Source: Leuctra nigra
Lineage: Eukaryota > Arthropoda > Insecta > Plecoptera > Leuctridae
Length of the DNA stretch: 64,000 nt
Direction: 5' to 3'
Assembly: GCA_934045905.1 (NCBI GenBank)
Contig: OW203768.1
Location: 36,857,060-36,921,059 of the forward strand
Shown here: positions 35,216 to 45,430 of the stretch, piece after piece
Position numbering within the stretch: the first letter of the stretch is position 1
How the letters are laid out: every line of letters begins with the position of its first letter
The notes under the pieces: model-generated
Databases searched by the model: none
Seen by the model: the letters and a program-made list of their open reading frames with translations, nothing else
What the model was told of the DNA's origin: nothing
Made by a program: the position numbers and the translations under genes

Positions 35216-36650
35216 AATGAATCGTACGGGCTGTGACATGTGATTAAAATGAAACCTAATTACAATTATAAGTGTTTTACACAAGACACTATTATTTAGT
35301 GTTTTAAATTAATATGGCATATGAATCGGTGGCTGTGTGGACAAGAAAGATCTGAGATTATACCGGACAAGCACATTATTCAATTCAACTAGATAAAGTT
35401 TCATCATGAAAACAACAAGAAATTAGCCATTTTTAATATTTTTTTGAGTATACCATACTTTGATATTTTAGGGAATATAATTGAGAAAATATATTCTGGG
35501 TGAGAGTTCTCTAAAATCGAAAATAACTTGTACCATGTTTCCATCATATTAGCTGTAATATTTTACCACTTGTCAATGATGTAGTTTTGTGTAGGATGTT
35601 TCAATATTACATTTGGCATAAGTAGTATATGATGGTAAATTAAGAATTCTTTTCTAGATTGGAAATTTGTTAATATGAAAATGTTGAGATAAAATGAAAT
35701 CGTTGTAAATTTGTTCTAAAAGGAGCATACGTTCATAATAAATATACACAGATGCGTCGGAAGTATATTTTTGCAGGGGGGGGGCACTCCTGGTTGTCAG
35801 ATGCCCCAAAAGTAGCTGAAAATACATTTTTTCGGGAAAACACGTTTACGTTTAAGTTCAATGTGGGGTTTTGGGGGGAAAAGCCCCCCAAAATCATGCA
35901 GGTCGGATTTGCTTTTAATTTCAGAAGTTCATATGGACCAAATTTCGATGCGCTTTGGCTTATAATTTTTCGGCGATTTGCTCCCCTTACATAGGGATTA
36001 ACTGAAAATTTGAACTTTAATATCTTTACTCAATAGTTTCTTATGAAGATTATTTCGAAGTCGGACAATTTATTAAGTAGATTTGAATGAATATCTATAT
36101 TATGGGGAAGGGGGGGGGGGGTAGGCACATTGATTTATCTGCCTCGTGTGTTTTCTTAGGGGGGTGGCACGTTTACCCCCCCCCCCCCCCCCCCTTCGCC
36201 GCTCCAGCGCCCATAAATATACATTATATTCATTTTAATTTTTTTATTTCGCTTCAACTAATGTGCAAAGTGGAAATAACCGCCGAACCAGGGCTCGAAC
36301 CCGGGAGATCTCACTTCCCGGGCGAGAGTTCTACCAACCTGGCTACCGTTAGATGTTTTGCTTCACACTTACCTTCATATTGAAATTGAAGTTATTTTTA
36401 TATTGAATATAATTTATATTTATTGAATTTTATTTTATTTGTTATGAAATAAATGAATAACATTTATTAAAATTGTTCAACAAACTATTCACCAAAGTCA
36501 AGAAGCTATAGCATCAGTGGAAAAGTCATAATAGTAATTAACTAGGGAAAATGCACCAGTCATTGGCAGATGTACCATACTAAGCGTGTAAATGTACTAC
36601 TACCCAGCCGCACACCCCTTGTTACGCCCCTGAAATTCACATTCTTTGGT
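35216..36650. other. Gene-poor DNA with G/C tracts, a hairpin and a SINE-like piece
   Basis: AT-rich sequence. Near 35871-35895 TTTTGGGGGG-AAAAG-CCCCCCAAAA forms a 10-bp stem. Long G (36104-36121) and C (36178-36194) runs bracket a stretch resembling DNA-transposon ends. The SINE-like piece at 36280-36352 is listed separately. Open frames here are low complexity. Confidence 0.45.
36280..36352 (-). mobile_element. tRNA-derived SINE-like sequence (tRNA-Pro-like)
   Basis: The minus strand has an A-box-like TAGCCAGGTTGG (36334-36345) and a B-box GGTTCGAGCCC (36291-36301) at tRNA spacing. The T arm folds (CCGGG/CCTGG with a 7-nt loop), and the anticodon arm can form with GGG in the loop. The acceptor stem does not pair and position 33 is C, not T. 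A functional tRNA is therefore unlikely, and a tRNA-derived SINE head is the better call. An A/T-rich stretch follows on its 3' side. Confidence 0.6.
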
Positions 36651-37560
36651 TCTATCTCATACACACAGTATACTTATTCATTATCAATTCGAGTTCCCAA
36701 ATGTGTGACGCTCAATATGAATTCATCAATTGCAAACGAGGTCCTAGGTTTCTTCTCTCCTCGCTTTGAGGAGGATTCGTCAAAATTTATATTTTCCCCG
36801 ATGTATTATCCTATTGTGAGTGTTTTTTGTTTGAGACACTTTTCTCTAGAATGCTTGGATTAACGGTAATCATCATTCAAATAAAATTATTTTCTCTGTG
36901 TTGACTTAACTTGCAAGGTCGGGGTTGCTCTAACGTTGTTACTATGGCATTAAATCTGAACAAATTCACGAATTTTAGAATTGGTCTTTCTCTCTCATTT
37001 TTGCAAGTAGACAGTTGAATTTTAGAGTGGTTACCTCCAATTTTCACGCTGAATTCGAATGTGAACTCAGATTTTAAAAATGTTGTCAGGAAAGTGAAAA
37101 AACTTCAAATAACTTAAATGGCTTCTGTGTGTTATATTGATAAGGGCGAGATTCCTATGTTAAAGGTGCGGGATAATGAACCTTACGGTCTAGCAATACG
37201 TGATTGAGTGAAGAATTGTTATATTATTTATACAATTATTTCAATGATATCGATATGAAAACAATTGATCACAACGCCATCTCCAATAGATATCGTCTAT
37301 TTGCGATGTTATTGAACGCAATTGAGATATTTGAACGAATTTTTAAAACTACCACAGATCGAAGTGATCGATAGTGTGGTAGGTATACTTACGAGGAGTG
37401 TTCCGGAATATTTGCTAAAATTCGAGTGGTGCTTTCGTCATCTATTTTTGCCGTAGAAACTAGATTTACCAGAATCGGTCCTAGTTTTCGCATAGATTTC
37501 AAAGCTAAGCGATTACGTATCTGAAATTGGCGGCCGCCAAATTGCAATAACCTAAAGTTT
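36651..37560 (+). pseudogene. Family L gene fragment, copy 2
   Basis: Block a, 36717-36815: ATG plus 33 codons (MNSSIANEVLGFFSPRFEE...YYPI), donor GTGAGT. Block b, 36850-36865: the 16-nt AATGCTTGGATTAACG between TCTCTAG and GTAATC. Block c, 37071-37165: joins in phase (AACG|AT gives Asn-Asp) and reads FKNVVRKVKKLQIT before an in-frame TAA. It then stays open to IPMLK and GTGCGG. Block d, 37457-37495: follows ATTTTTGCCGTAG in matching phase, reads KLDLPESVLVFA and stops. The TAA in block c is the only lesion along this path. Product unknown. Confidence 0.38.
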
Positions 37561-37863
37561 TGTGATGTTATGTTATTTTTGTTTAAAAATTGTTAGAATT
37601 CAAAGATTACCATATTTTTGTAGTGGGATGACTAGTTTTAAAGGCATCAAAAAAATTTAAGAAATATTAAAAAGATTTATTTTATTATCATTGTTTAAAA
37701 TCAGTAAAATATAAATTGACGCCTTAGCTCAGAGTATTGCATGCGGCAACAATGTCTTCACCATCGTTACAAATTGTTTCTTGGCTAGAATTGATAAATC
37801 ATGATGCTCACCCACGGGGTTTCCCGTCAAAATAAAAACGTATTTGTCGGTAAAAATTATTAT

Positions 37864-38107
37864 TTTCATACTCAAAAGTGTACACATTAATTCATAAATA
37901 TAATGTTTTATTCAGTGGACATTTTCTAGGGAAAACGGTTATACTGTCAAATGGCGTAATTTCTTAATCAACTAACAATTAATGACGTTGACATGGTTAC
38001 AATAAAATATTAAATCATTCGACAGGAAATGCCGTTACCCGTCAAATTGTCCACTTGATTTAAATGTCATATTTATCAATGGATATTTACACTTTTGAGT
38101 ATGAAAC
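37864..38107. mobile_element. About 240-bp inverted-repeat element in family L, copy 2
   Basis: TTCATACTCAAAAGTGTA and TTTACACTTTTGAGTATGAA are inverted ends, and similarity continues inward through AGTGGACA. The middle is TAATCAACTAACAATTAATG. A second copy at the same place in the next L unit (39599-39838) moved with the segmental duplication. Confidence 0.6.
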
Positions 38108-38454
38108 AGTATGTTTTATCAACATTATGTTGATATTTTCTATAAATAAATTTGTTAGAATAAATAGCATTTTCTTAAATCTGAAGGTATACCACGAAAC
38201 AAACTAAGTCAGGAAGAACAGCCAAGAGAATCAAGCCTGCTACCCATTACAAACAATAACATTTCCGTAATTATACAAGAACAATAACCACTTTTTGACA
38301 TACTATTAAAATGCTAGTTGGACTAAAATGTTTTCTTCCTACTTAATTTTCCTCGTAACCTTGGACTGCGAAAATGTGTTTCAAGGTTGTAATTTTTCAA
38401 TCATTAGTCAATTTTTTTTGCGATAATCATCTATAAAATAAATATTTTCTCAGA

Positions 38455-39290
38455 ATTATATGGTTCTATCTTATACACACTAGGCTCACTCGTATCATCA
38501 ATTCGAGTTCACAAATGTGTGATGATCAATATGAATTATGCCATTACATACGAGGTCCCAGGATTTTTCTCTCCTCTGTTTGAACAGGATTCGTCAAATT
38601 CAATCTTTTAACCGATGTATTATCCTATTGTGAGTGTTTTTTGTTTGAAACACTTTTCTCTAGAATGCTTGGATTAACGGTAATCATCGTTCAAATAAAA
38701 TTCTTTTCTCTGCGTTGACTTCACGTGCAAGATCGAGGTTGCTCTAACGTTGTTACTATGGCATTAAATCTGAACAAATTCACGAATTTTAGAATCGGTC
38801 TTTCTCTCTCATTTTTGCAAGTAGACAGTTGAATTTTAGAGTGGTTACCTCCAATTTTCACGCTGAATTCGAATGTGAACTCAGATTTTAAAAATGTTGT
38901 CAGGAAAGTGAAAAAACTTCAAATAACTTAAATGGCTTCTGTGTGTTATATTGATAAGGGCGAGATTCCTATGTTAAAGGTGCGGGATAATGAACCTTAC
39001 GGTCTAGCAATACGTGATTGAGTGAAGAATTGTTATATTATTTATACAATTATTTCACAGCTATCGATATGAAAACAATTGATCACAACGCCAATTCCAG
39101 TAGATATCGTCGTTTTGCGATATAATCGCAAACACTCCACCTCCAAAATATTTGCTTAAATTCGAGTGTTGCTTTCGTCATCTATTTTTGCCGTAGAAAC
39201 TAGATTTACCAGAATCGGGCCTAGTTTTCGCATAGATTTCAAAGCTAATCTGAAATTGGCTACCGCCAATTTGCAATAAACTGAAGTTTT
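38455..39290 (+). pseudogene. Family L gene fragment, copy 3
   Basis: Same layout as copy 2: block a 38531-38629, block b 38664-38679 (16 nt), block c 38885-38979, block d 39197-39235 (KLDLPESGLVFA then TAG). Block a has an in-frame TAA (…SIF then stop), and block c carries the same TAA as copy 2. Splice dinucleotides and block lengths are identical to the other copies. Copies 2 and 3 belong to a segmental duplication of about 1.8 kb. Confidence 0.38.
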
Positions 39291-39598
39291 GTTTTGTTAC
39301 GAAATGTATATTTGCATGAATTCAGAGATTACTACAGTTTTGTTGTGGGATGACTAGTTTTCATGGAATCTATTAAAAAAAATTAAGAAATATTAAAATG
39401 ATTTATTTTATTACCATTGTTTAAAATCAGTAAAATATACACTAACGCCATAGCGCAGATCATTGCAATGGCAACAATGTCTTCACCATCGTTACAAATT
39501 GTTTCTTGGCTAGACATTATAAATCATGATGCTGTCCTATATTACCCACGGGGTTTCCCGTCAAAATAAAAACATATTTGTCGGTAAATATCATAATT

Positions 39599-39838
39599 TT
39601 CATACTCAAAAGTGTACACATTATTAAATTCATTAATATAATGTTAAAATCAGTGGACATTTTCTAGGGAAAACGGTTATACTGTCAAATGGCGTAATTT
39701 TTTAATCAACCATCAATGACGTTACCATGGTAACAGTAAAATATTACATCATTCAACAGGAATGGCATTTCCCGTCAAATTGTCCACTTGATTTAAATGT
39801 CATATTTATCAATGGATATTCACACTTTTGAGTACAAA
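39599..39838. mobile_element. About 240-bp inverted-repeat element in family L, copy 3
   Basis: Equivalent to 37864-38107, with TTTCATACTCAAAAGTGTAC on the left and TTCACACTTTTGAGTA on the right. Its position within the L unit is the same. Confidence 0.58.
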
Positions 39839-40150
39839 AACAGTGTGTTTTACTAACATTTGTTGATATTTTGTAAGTATAATTTTGAAACGATTTAAAT
39901 AATTTATTAATATTTCCTAAAACCCATGCATGATAAGTGTGAATATAATTATTATCTGCGCTGATAATAACAATTTTGTGATAAATAAGTTGAGTGATTT
40001 CCAATTATCAATTCATTATGAAATTCGAGGATTCAATAGATACTGAAAGAAAGACCTCAGAAAGACTGAACAGATTCTTAAGTCTTCTTACACACTTGTC
40101 CGGTGGTTTAAACCTCTACTCATACATTCGAAGCAAACTGAGGAAACCTG
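39839..40150. other. Unassigned DNA left of the assembly gap
   Basis: An open frame from 39994 (MISNYQFIMKFEDSID, then ERLNRFLSLLTHLS) runs into the gap. It has no recognised domain, and whether it is an exon cannot be judged without the missing sequence. Confidence 0.3.
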
Positions 40151-40350
40151 NNNNNNNNNNNNNNNNNNNNNNNNNNNNNNNNNNNNNNNNNNNNNNNNNN
40201 NNNNNNNNNNNNNNNNNNNNNNNNNNNNNNNNNNNNNNNNNNNNNNNNNNNNNNNNNNNNNNNNNNNNNNNNNNNNNNNNNNNNNNNNNNNNNNNNNNNN
40301 NNNNNNNNNNNNNNNNNNNNNNNNNNNNNNNNNNNNNNNNNNNNNNNNNN
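40151..40350. other. Assembly gap (200 N)
   Basis: A run of exactly 200 undetermined bases, a conventional gap size. It is followed by a G-rich word and an A-rich low-complexity stretch (40390-40441). Open frames across it are meaningless. Confidence 0.99.
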
Positions 40351-40858
40351 GGGGTGGGGATATGCCCTCCTGCCTCCACCAACCCAAAGTAAAATAAATA
40401 AAAAAAATAAAAAAAATAAAAAATAAAAAAAATAAAAAAAATAGGTATACATAATTCAACAAAATACACATTCTTTTACATGTCAAATAAGATATACAGC
40501 AGGTATACTGTAGCAGGTATACCGGGTGGCCCCAAAAACGCACAATGGGGTTGTTCACGCAAAACTATTGTAGATGGCGCTGCTGTTCTAATCGTCCGGG
40601 AGAGAGCCAATCAAAATGCATCTAGCGGAATGGAAGGTTTTAAAACCTTGGTGGGAGTTAATTCATAGATCTTTGATTCAGAGACTAACCAATCAGAGAG
40701 AGATACCTCCATTGCCGCTAGCGCTGCGAGTGAGAGCAAATGGCAGTGAACAACCTCATTGGCGAGACATCGCTGTGACGAAACTACTGCACAAATCGGA
40801 CTTAAAATTTCAAATAATATAAACAACATACTAAGGTTTGATGTGTGAAAGTTTGAAA
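40351..40858. other. Repeat-like DNA right of the gap
   Basis: It holds an A-rich (AAAAATA)n-type stretch and a word ACCGGGTGGCCCCAAAAACG (40519-40538) that looks like a transposon terminus, but no partner end was found. 40560-40800 is of mixed composition with short opposed frames and no recognised domain. Confidence 0.35.
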
Positions 40859-42166
40859 TCTAGTGGAGCGGTCGCTCCACCCAGCCAAGTCGTACCGTAC
40901 ACTCACACGCACTCAACATACCGTAAATGCCTATAACTGAGGAGCAGACCAACCACTTTTACTGTAAGCAACAACATGGCATTTTCGGCCTACTGGATCA
41001 TAAAATTGGAAAATCTCACATTGTTGTGAAATATCTTAATTTCGAGCTATGGCCCACCCCACTCCATATACTAAATTTGGGAACAATAGGTTATGCCATT
41101 TGCGTGCTAGAGGGCCGTGAAAACAGTGCAATTACACCCCTTTTAAAACCTATCTGATGATGATATCAGGAAACACCGCTATCACCGCCACAGCCTAAAC
41201 GGCTTAGCCGATCGATCTGAAATTTTTACCACATGTGCACTTTTGGCGTCTGAGGTGCCTTTTTATAAATCAAACCGGTAGTCGCCATTTTGAAACCGGA
41301 AGTGACGTCATATCTCAAAAACGGCTTAACCGATCGGAACGAAATTTGCGCCAATCGATTCAGACGGTCCTCTTTATGAAATAACAATAGTTATATTAAA
41401 GTTTTCTAATTACAGAAACCGGAAATGACGTCATTTAAATTCACTTCCCTTTATATAAAAACCAACTATATATTCAGAAGGCTTATAATGAAATATTAGT
41501 ATTTATATACATATTAATACCTACAATGTGTAAGAGCTTTCAGCCGCCATTTTGAAAACCGGAAGTGATGCCATATCTCGAAAACGGCTGGACCTATTGG
41601 AACGATGCTTTTGCAATTCTTCATGGCATATCACTTTAAGTTTTAATTTAGCTCCAAACAATATTTTTTTTAGTAACTAATTCGGAAATGGCGTATGTTT
41701 TTAAAGGAATTAGCCATTGTTGCCCTAATAAGTTTTACAAGTTGTGTAAAAAAACTAAAAAAATAAGTGATATTCTTATAAAAAACACTCCGTGTAAAAA
41801 AGCAGCCAAGTCTCTTCAACTAAAAAAAAAATATGAAATCTAAAAATTCTGCACTGAAACGTAGTGATATCAAAAAATGAGCCAAGTCAATACTTTATTT
41901 GAAAATTAAAAAATACTTGGCGCATCGTTTTTTTAGGGCATTGTAGGTATAGGTACTATAAGTATATGTATTTATATCTAGCCTATTCTTCTAAGCTATT
42001 TATATACACGATGCGCCAAGTATTTTTTAATTTTCAAATAAAGTTTTGACTTGGCTCATTTTTTGATATCACTACGTTTCAGTGCAGAATTTTTAGATTT
42101 CATAATTTTTTTTTTTTAGTTGAAGAGACTTGGCTGTTTTTTTACACGGAGTGTTTTTTATGGGGA
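40859..42166 (-). mobile_element. Composite U element, copy U6
   Basis: Reverse orientation: TCTAG and hairpin GTGGAGCGGTCGCTCCAC first, then the tail block, CRE/ETS cores near 41305 and 41425, a core with GATGCC, the shared flank, and a short FB palindrome (41776-42165) ending TTTTTTATGGGGA. Both ends are present, so it is a nearly complete short copy of about 1.3 kb without coding capacity. Confidence 0.82.
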
Positions 42167-42650
42167 TACATAACTTCTGTAGGAAAAAAGTTACAGCTGC
42201 TAGAATTTGGTTGTCGAATAATCGATTAAACGTGCACAAATAGCGCGTGTTCAGAAAACGGCCTTTGGATGGGACGCTGTTTCTTTAAAACTACTAACGA
42301 TATCAAGCTGACATTTTCAAATATTATTCAAAATATGTTTCTATCAATTGTGTAAAAATTTCAATCCATTTGGATTATTGGAACAATAATTGACAATAAA
42401 TTTCACAATAACGTGAAATTATCTCCCAGAGTTTCTAAAACGTGAAATTATCTCCCAGAGTTTCTGCGTTTTAGCTGAACTTCAAGATACCGTAACATTC
42501 GTTCCATCAATCCAAATGTATTGAATTTTTCGCACAAATGATATCAAAATATTTTGAATAATATTTAATATTTTCAGCTTGATATCATTAGTATAGTTAT
42601 GAAGAAACATCGTCCCGGCCAATTGACGTTTTCTGAAAGCGTGCTAACTG
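42167..42650. mobile_element. About 410-bp inverted-repeat element ending at the GMC exon
   Basis: GCGCGTGTTCAGAAAACGG (42241) with TTAAAACTACTAACGATATC on the left matches the reverse complement of GATATCATTAGTATAGTTAT and GTTTTCTGAAAGCGTGC on the right (ending about 42648). Inside is a short direct duplication of ACGTGAAATTATCTCCCAGA. Its right end touches the first recognisable GMC codon, so it may have replaced the splice site. Confidence 0.65.
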
Positions 42651-43068
42651 AAGGACAAAAACCCGCTGCATTGGCCCAAGTTCTATGGCAACTATCTCTC
42701 AGACCCACACGATGTGAAGATACTTCTAGAGGGAATTAAAATATCACTGAGATTAATAAACACCGCCGCCTTGCAGAAGTTCGGTTCTAAACTGCACACG
42801 GTTCCTCTTCCTGGATGTCGGAAGTTCGTCTTCGGCAGTGATGACTATTGGGTCTGCGCTGCGAGATATCTGACTTCAGCGATCCACCACCAGACCGGGA
42901 CGTGCAAGATGGGCCCTGACGCGGACCCCGCAGTCGTGGACCCGCGGCGTAGCGGGGCTGCGGGTGGCCGACGCCTCCATCATGCCCACCCTGCCGGCGG
43001 CGCATCCGAGTGCGGCGTGCTACATGATCGGGGAGAAGGTGGCGGACATGGTTAAGGCAGTGTGGTGA
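42651..43068 (+). pseudogene. GMC oxidoreductase (glucose dehydrogenase-like), 3' exon, frameshifted
   Basis: It encodes the C-terminal part of an FAD-dependent GMC oxidoreductase, a family that oxidises sugars and other alcohols. Visible blocks are NPLHWPKFYGNYLSDPHDV, then LLEGIK, FGSDDYWVCAARYLTS and HHQTGTCKMGPDADP, the last holding the conserved His and the GTCKMG motif. After VVDP the frame shifts because 14 bases are missing compared with the copy at 43071. The correct C-terminal frame (GVAGLRVADASIMPTLPAAH, then YMIGEKVADMVKAVW) resumes and stops at 43066-43068. No splice acceptor is convincing at the 5' edge, where an inverted-repeat element ends. Local GC content is far above its surroundings, as expected for old coding sequence. 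Confidence 0.85.
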
Positions 43069-43070
43069 GG

Positions 43071-43217
43071 GTGGACCCGCAGGCGAGGGTCCGCGGCGTA
43101 GCGGGGCAGCGGGTGGCCGACGCCTCCATCATGCCCACCCTGCCGGCGGCGCATCCGAGTGCGGCGTGCTACATGATCGGGGAGAAGGTGGCGGACATGG
43201 TTAAGGCAGTGTGGTGA
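43071..43217 (+). pseudogene. Tandem duplicate of the GMC C-terminus, in frame
   Basis: 147 bp repeating 42936-43068 almost exactly, but with the 14 bases (CAGGCGAGGGTCCG) that the first copy lacks. It reads VDPQARVRGVAGQRVADAS and on to GEKVADMVKAVW, stop at 43215-43217. It has no start or splice signal of its own. If the first copy were skipped, the exon would read through to a normal end. The missing bases lie between two CCGC words, a usual deletion signature. An assembly error at the repeat is also possible. Confidence 0.8.
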
Positions 43218-43312
43218 GGAGTGATGTGGAAAATATTTATTCGTTATTGAGTTAAGAAGTTTTGATATTTACAAAATCACAAAAAAGGCGCAAAAAGTAT
43301 TGTTCGAGACAT

Positions 43313-43318
43313 AATAAA
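43313..43318 (+). promoter_or_regulatory. Candidate polyadenylation signal of the GMC gene
   Basis: AATAAA about 96 bp after the last GMC stop codon, in AT-rich sequence, on the coding strand. Confidence 0.55.
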
Positions 43319-43547
43319 GTATAAAGCATCGGTAAAAGTGAAATTCTCATGTTAAAATTAAACGAACACGAGAGCCATGGCGTTCCATTCTCCTGTTATT
43401 TTACCATCTCGATACGCTCCGAAGAGGGGAATTTTCATGTATAAATAAACCTGACGTGCTTGATTTACATCAAGTATGGGAATGATGACGGAATTCCTCA
43501 ATCAGTTCATAACAAGTGTGTGAGTGTGTAACGACGCAAGTGGATAT

Positions 43548-43553
43548 TTTATT
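43548..43553 (-). promoter_or_regulatory. Candidate polyadenylation signal of the lectin-like gene
   Basis: TTTATT on the plus strand reads AATAAA on the minus strand, about 150 bp beyond the lectin-like stop codon. It fits a convergent gene pair with the GMC gene. Confidence 0.5.
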
Positions 43554-43702
43554 TCCACTGACGGGGTTGGAGGCGGACGTTGAATCCCTCGGCTCGCTTC
43601 AGGACAAATTTGACGCGTTCATTTTGAAACTTTCATTTCCCGTGGAAGAAGGCGATGTGTTTGCAATGTATTCTTCATCTCAAAGACAGCCACATGACTA
43701 CG

Positions 43703-43863
43703 TCACAGCTGATGCTCGCATATGAAGGGATACTTCACCCAGATGGGATTGTCATGGAGCTCGCCACTTGCTCGTTTGCCCAGAACATAGTCATAGCCAG
43801 GGGCGGTCGTCACCGGCCTTCCCGAATCCCAACGCTCGTAGCCACTTGAGTTCAAGGAGCCTC
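43703..43863 (-). CDS. C-type-lectin-like domain, terminal exon
   Basis: On the minus strand a strong 3' splice site (GTGTTTCTTGTTTTCAG) precedes two bases plus 52 codons and a TGA. The peptide GSLNSSGYERWDSGRPVTT, then APGYDYVLGKRASGELHDNP and IWVKYPFICEHQL, fits the end of a C-type lectin fold: the loop after the WxG/GxP strand and the closing YPFICE strand. Such domains bind sugars or other ligands and are usually secreted. The usual Cys before the last strand and the one in the P-C position are replaced (Val and Ile), leaving only the final Cys, so disulfides would be lost. A Glu-Pro-Asn type sugar-binding triad is not visible here. Upstream exons would lie beyond a U element that begins only 44 bp into the intron. 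The frame is intact, so it could be living or recently dead. Confidence 0.62.
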
Positions 43864-44989
43864 CTGAAAACAAGAAACACATACCTCTCTGGAGATGGAT
43901 TCACAATCTAGTTCACCCAGCCAAGTCGTACTATACACTCACAGTCACTCAACATACCGTTACTGCCTAATAAACTGAGGAGCAGAACAACCACTTTTAC
44001 TGTAAGCAACAACATAGCATTTTCGGCCTACTGGATCATAAAATTGGAAAATCTCACATTGTTGTGAAATATCTTAATTTCGAGCTATGGCCCACCCCAC
44101 CACATATACCAAATTTGGGAACAATAGGTTATGCTATTTGCGAGCTTGAGGGCCGTGAAATTAGTGAAATTACATCACTTTCATCTTCTTCTTTAGATGA
44201 TGATGATGATGATTCAGATATCAGGAAACACCGCTGTCACCGTTACAGCCTAAACGGCTGAGCCGATCGATCTGAAATTTTTACCACATGTGCACTTTTG
44301 GCTTGTGAATTTTTGTGCCGCCATTTTTAAACCGGAAGTGACGTCATATCTAGAAAACGGCTGGACCGATCGGAACGAAATTTGCGCCAATCGATTTAGA
44401 TGGTCATCATTATGAAGTATCAATAAAAAAAAAAAAATCTTATTTTCTAAACCGGAAGTGACGTCATAAATACGCAATATTTAACTTATTTCAACAAATT
44501 ATACTTAAAATACATACATTTAATTAACTTACATTGTAACATAGACAATACAATTTATAAATTCAAGGATGCAGTGTTCTCGACCACCATTTATGAAACC
44601 GGAAGTGACGTCATACATCTAAAACACCTCTACCGATTGCAACTGAACCATCTCCTGCGTATTCATTCTGCTATTTTTTTGAAAAATCAATTGTGAAAAA
44701 TGAATAAACAAATTAACGGTACCGGAAATGGCGGCAGGAACCACTAAATGAAACCGGCAGTGACGTCATATATTACAAACGGCATGACCGATTTTACGGA
44801 AATATAGGGATTATGAATTCAGATGGTCGTTCATGAAGTATCAACTAGATAAAACTAGATTGTTTTCTTATTACCTATACCGGAAATGACGTCATAAATA
44901 TGCTAAATTACATCATTAATATACTAAATGACACTAAATTCACCAATTTATAATTTTAAATAGATATTAGTAAACGTACATAGAAATTA

Positions 44990-45430
44990 ATTATAAGTTC
45001 AAGGCTGCAGTGTTCTCGGCCGCCATTTTTAAAACCGAAAGTGTCGTCATATATCGAAAACGGCTGTACTGATTGCAACTAAATTATGGAAATGTGTAGG
45101 ACTAATAATTATGAATTCAAGACGACATTATTTTCGGCCGCCATTGTTAAAACCGGAAGTGACGTCATATATCGAAAACGGCTGTAGCAATTGCAACCAA
45201 ATTTTGGAAATATGTAGGACTAATAATTATGAATTAAAGACGACATTATTTTCGGCCGCCATTGTTAAAACCGGAATTGACGTCATGTATCGAAAACGGC
45301 TGTACCGATTGCAACCAAATTTTGGAAATATGTAGGACTAATAATTATGAATTTAAGACGACATTATTTTCGGCCGCTATTTCAAAACCGGAAGTGGCGT
45401 CATATATCGAAAACGGCTGGACCGATTGGT
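44990..45430 (-). repeat. 118-bp CRE/ETS satellite inside U9
   Basis: Four units with GCCGCCATTGTTAAAACCGG and AGTGACGTCATATATCG, matching the arrays at 6.3-7.0 and 22.7-25.9 kb. It is cut at 45430 by a family C element (TTGAGCGAGCGAAGCGAGCG). Confidence 0.9.

Noticed and set aside
36280..36352. Functional tRNA-Pro gene
   Set aside because: The acceptor stem does not pair and position 33 is C; SINE origin is the better explanation.
39994..40558. Open frames spanning the gap at 40151-40350
   Set aside because: They consist largely of undetermined residues.
43516..43725. Plus-strand 69-codon frame between the GMC and lectin-like genes
   Set aside because: It overlaps the 3' region of the minus-strand lectin-like exon, which has a strong splice site and a family match; the plus frame has neither.
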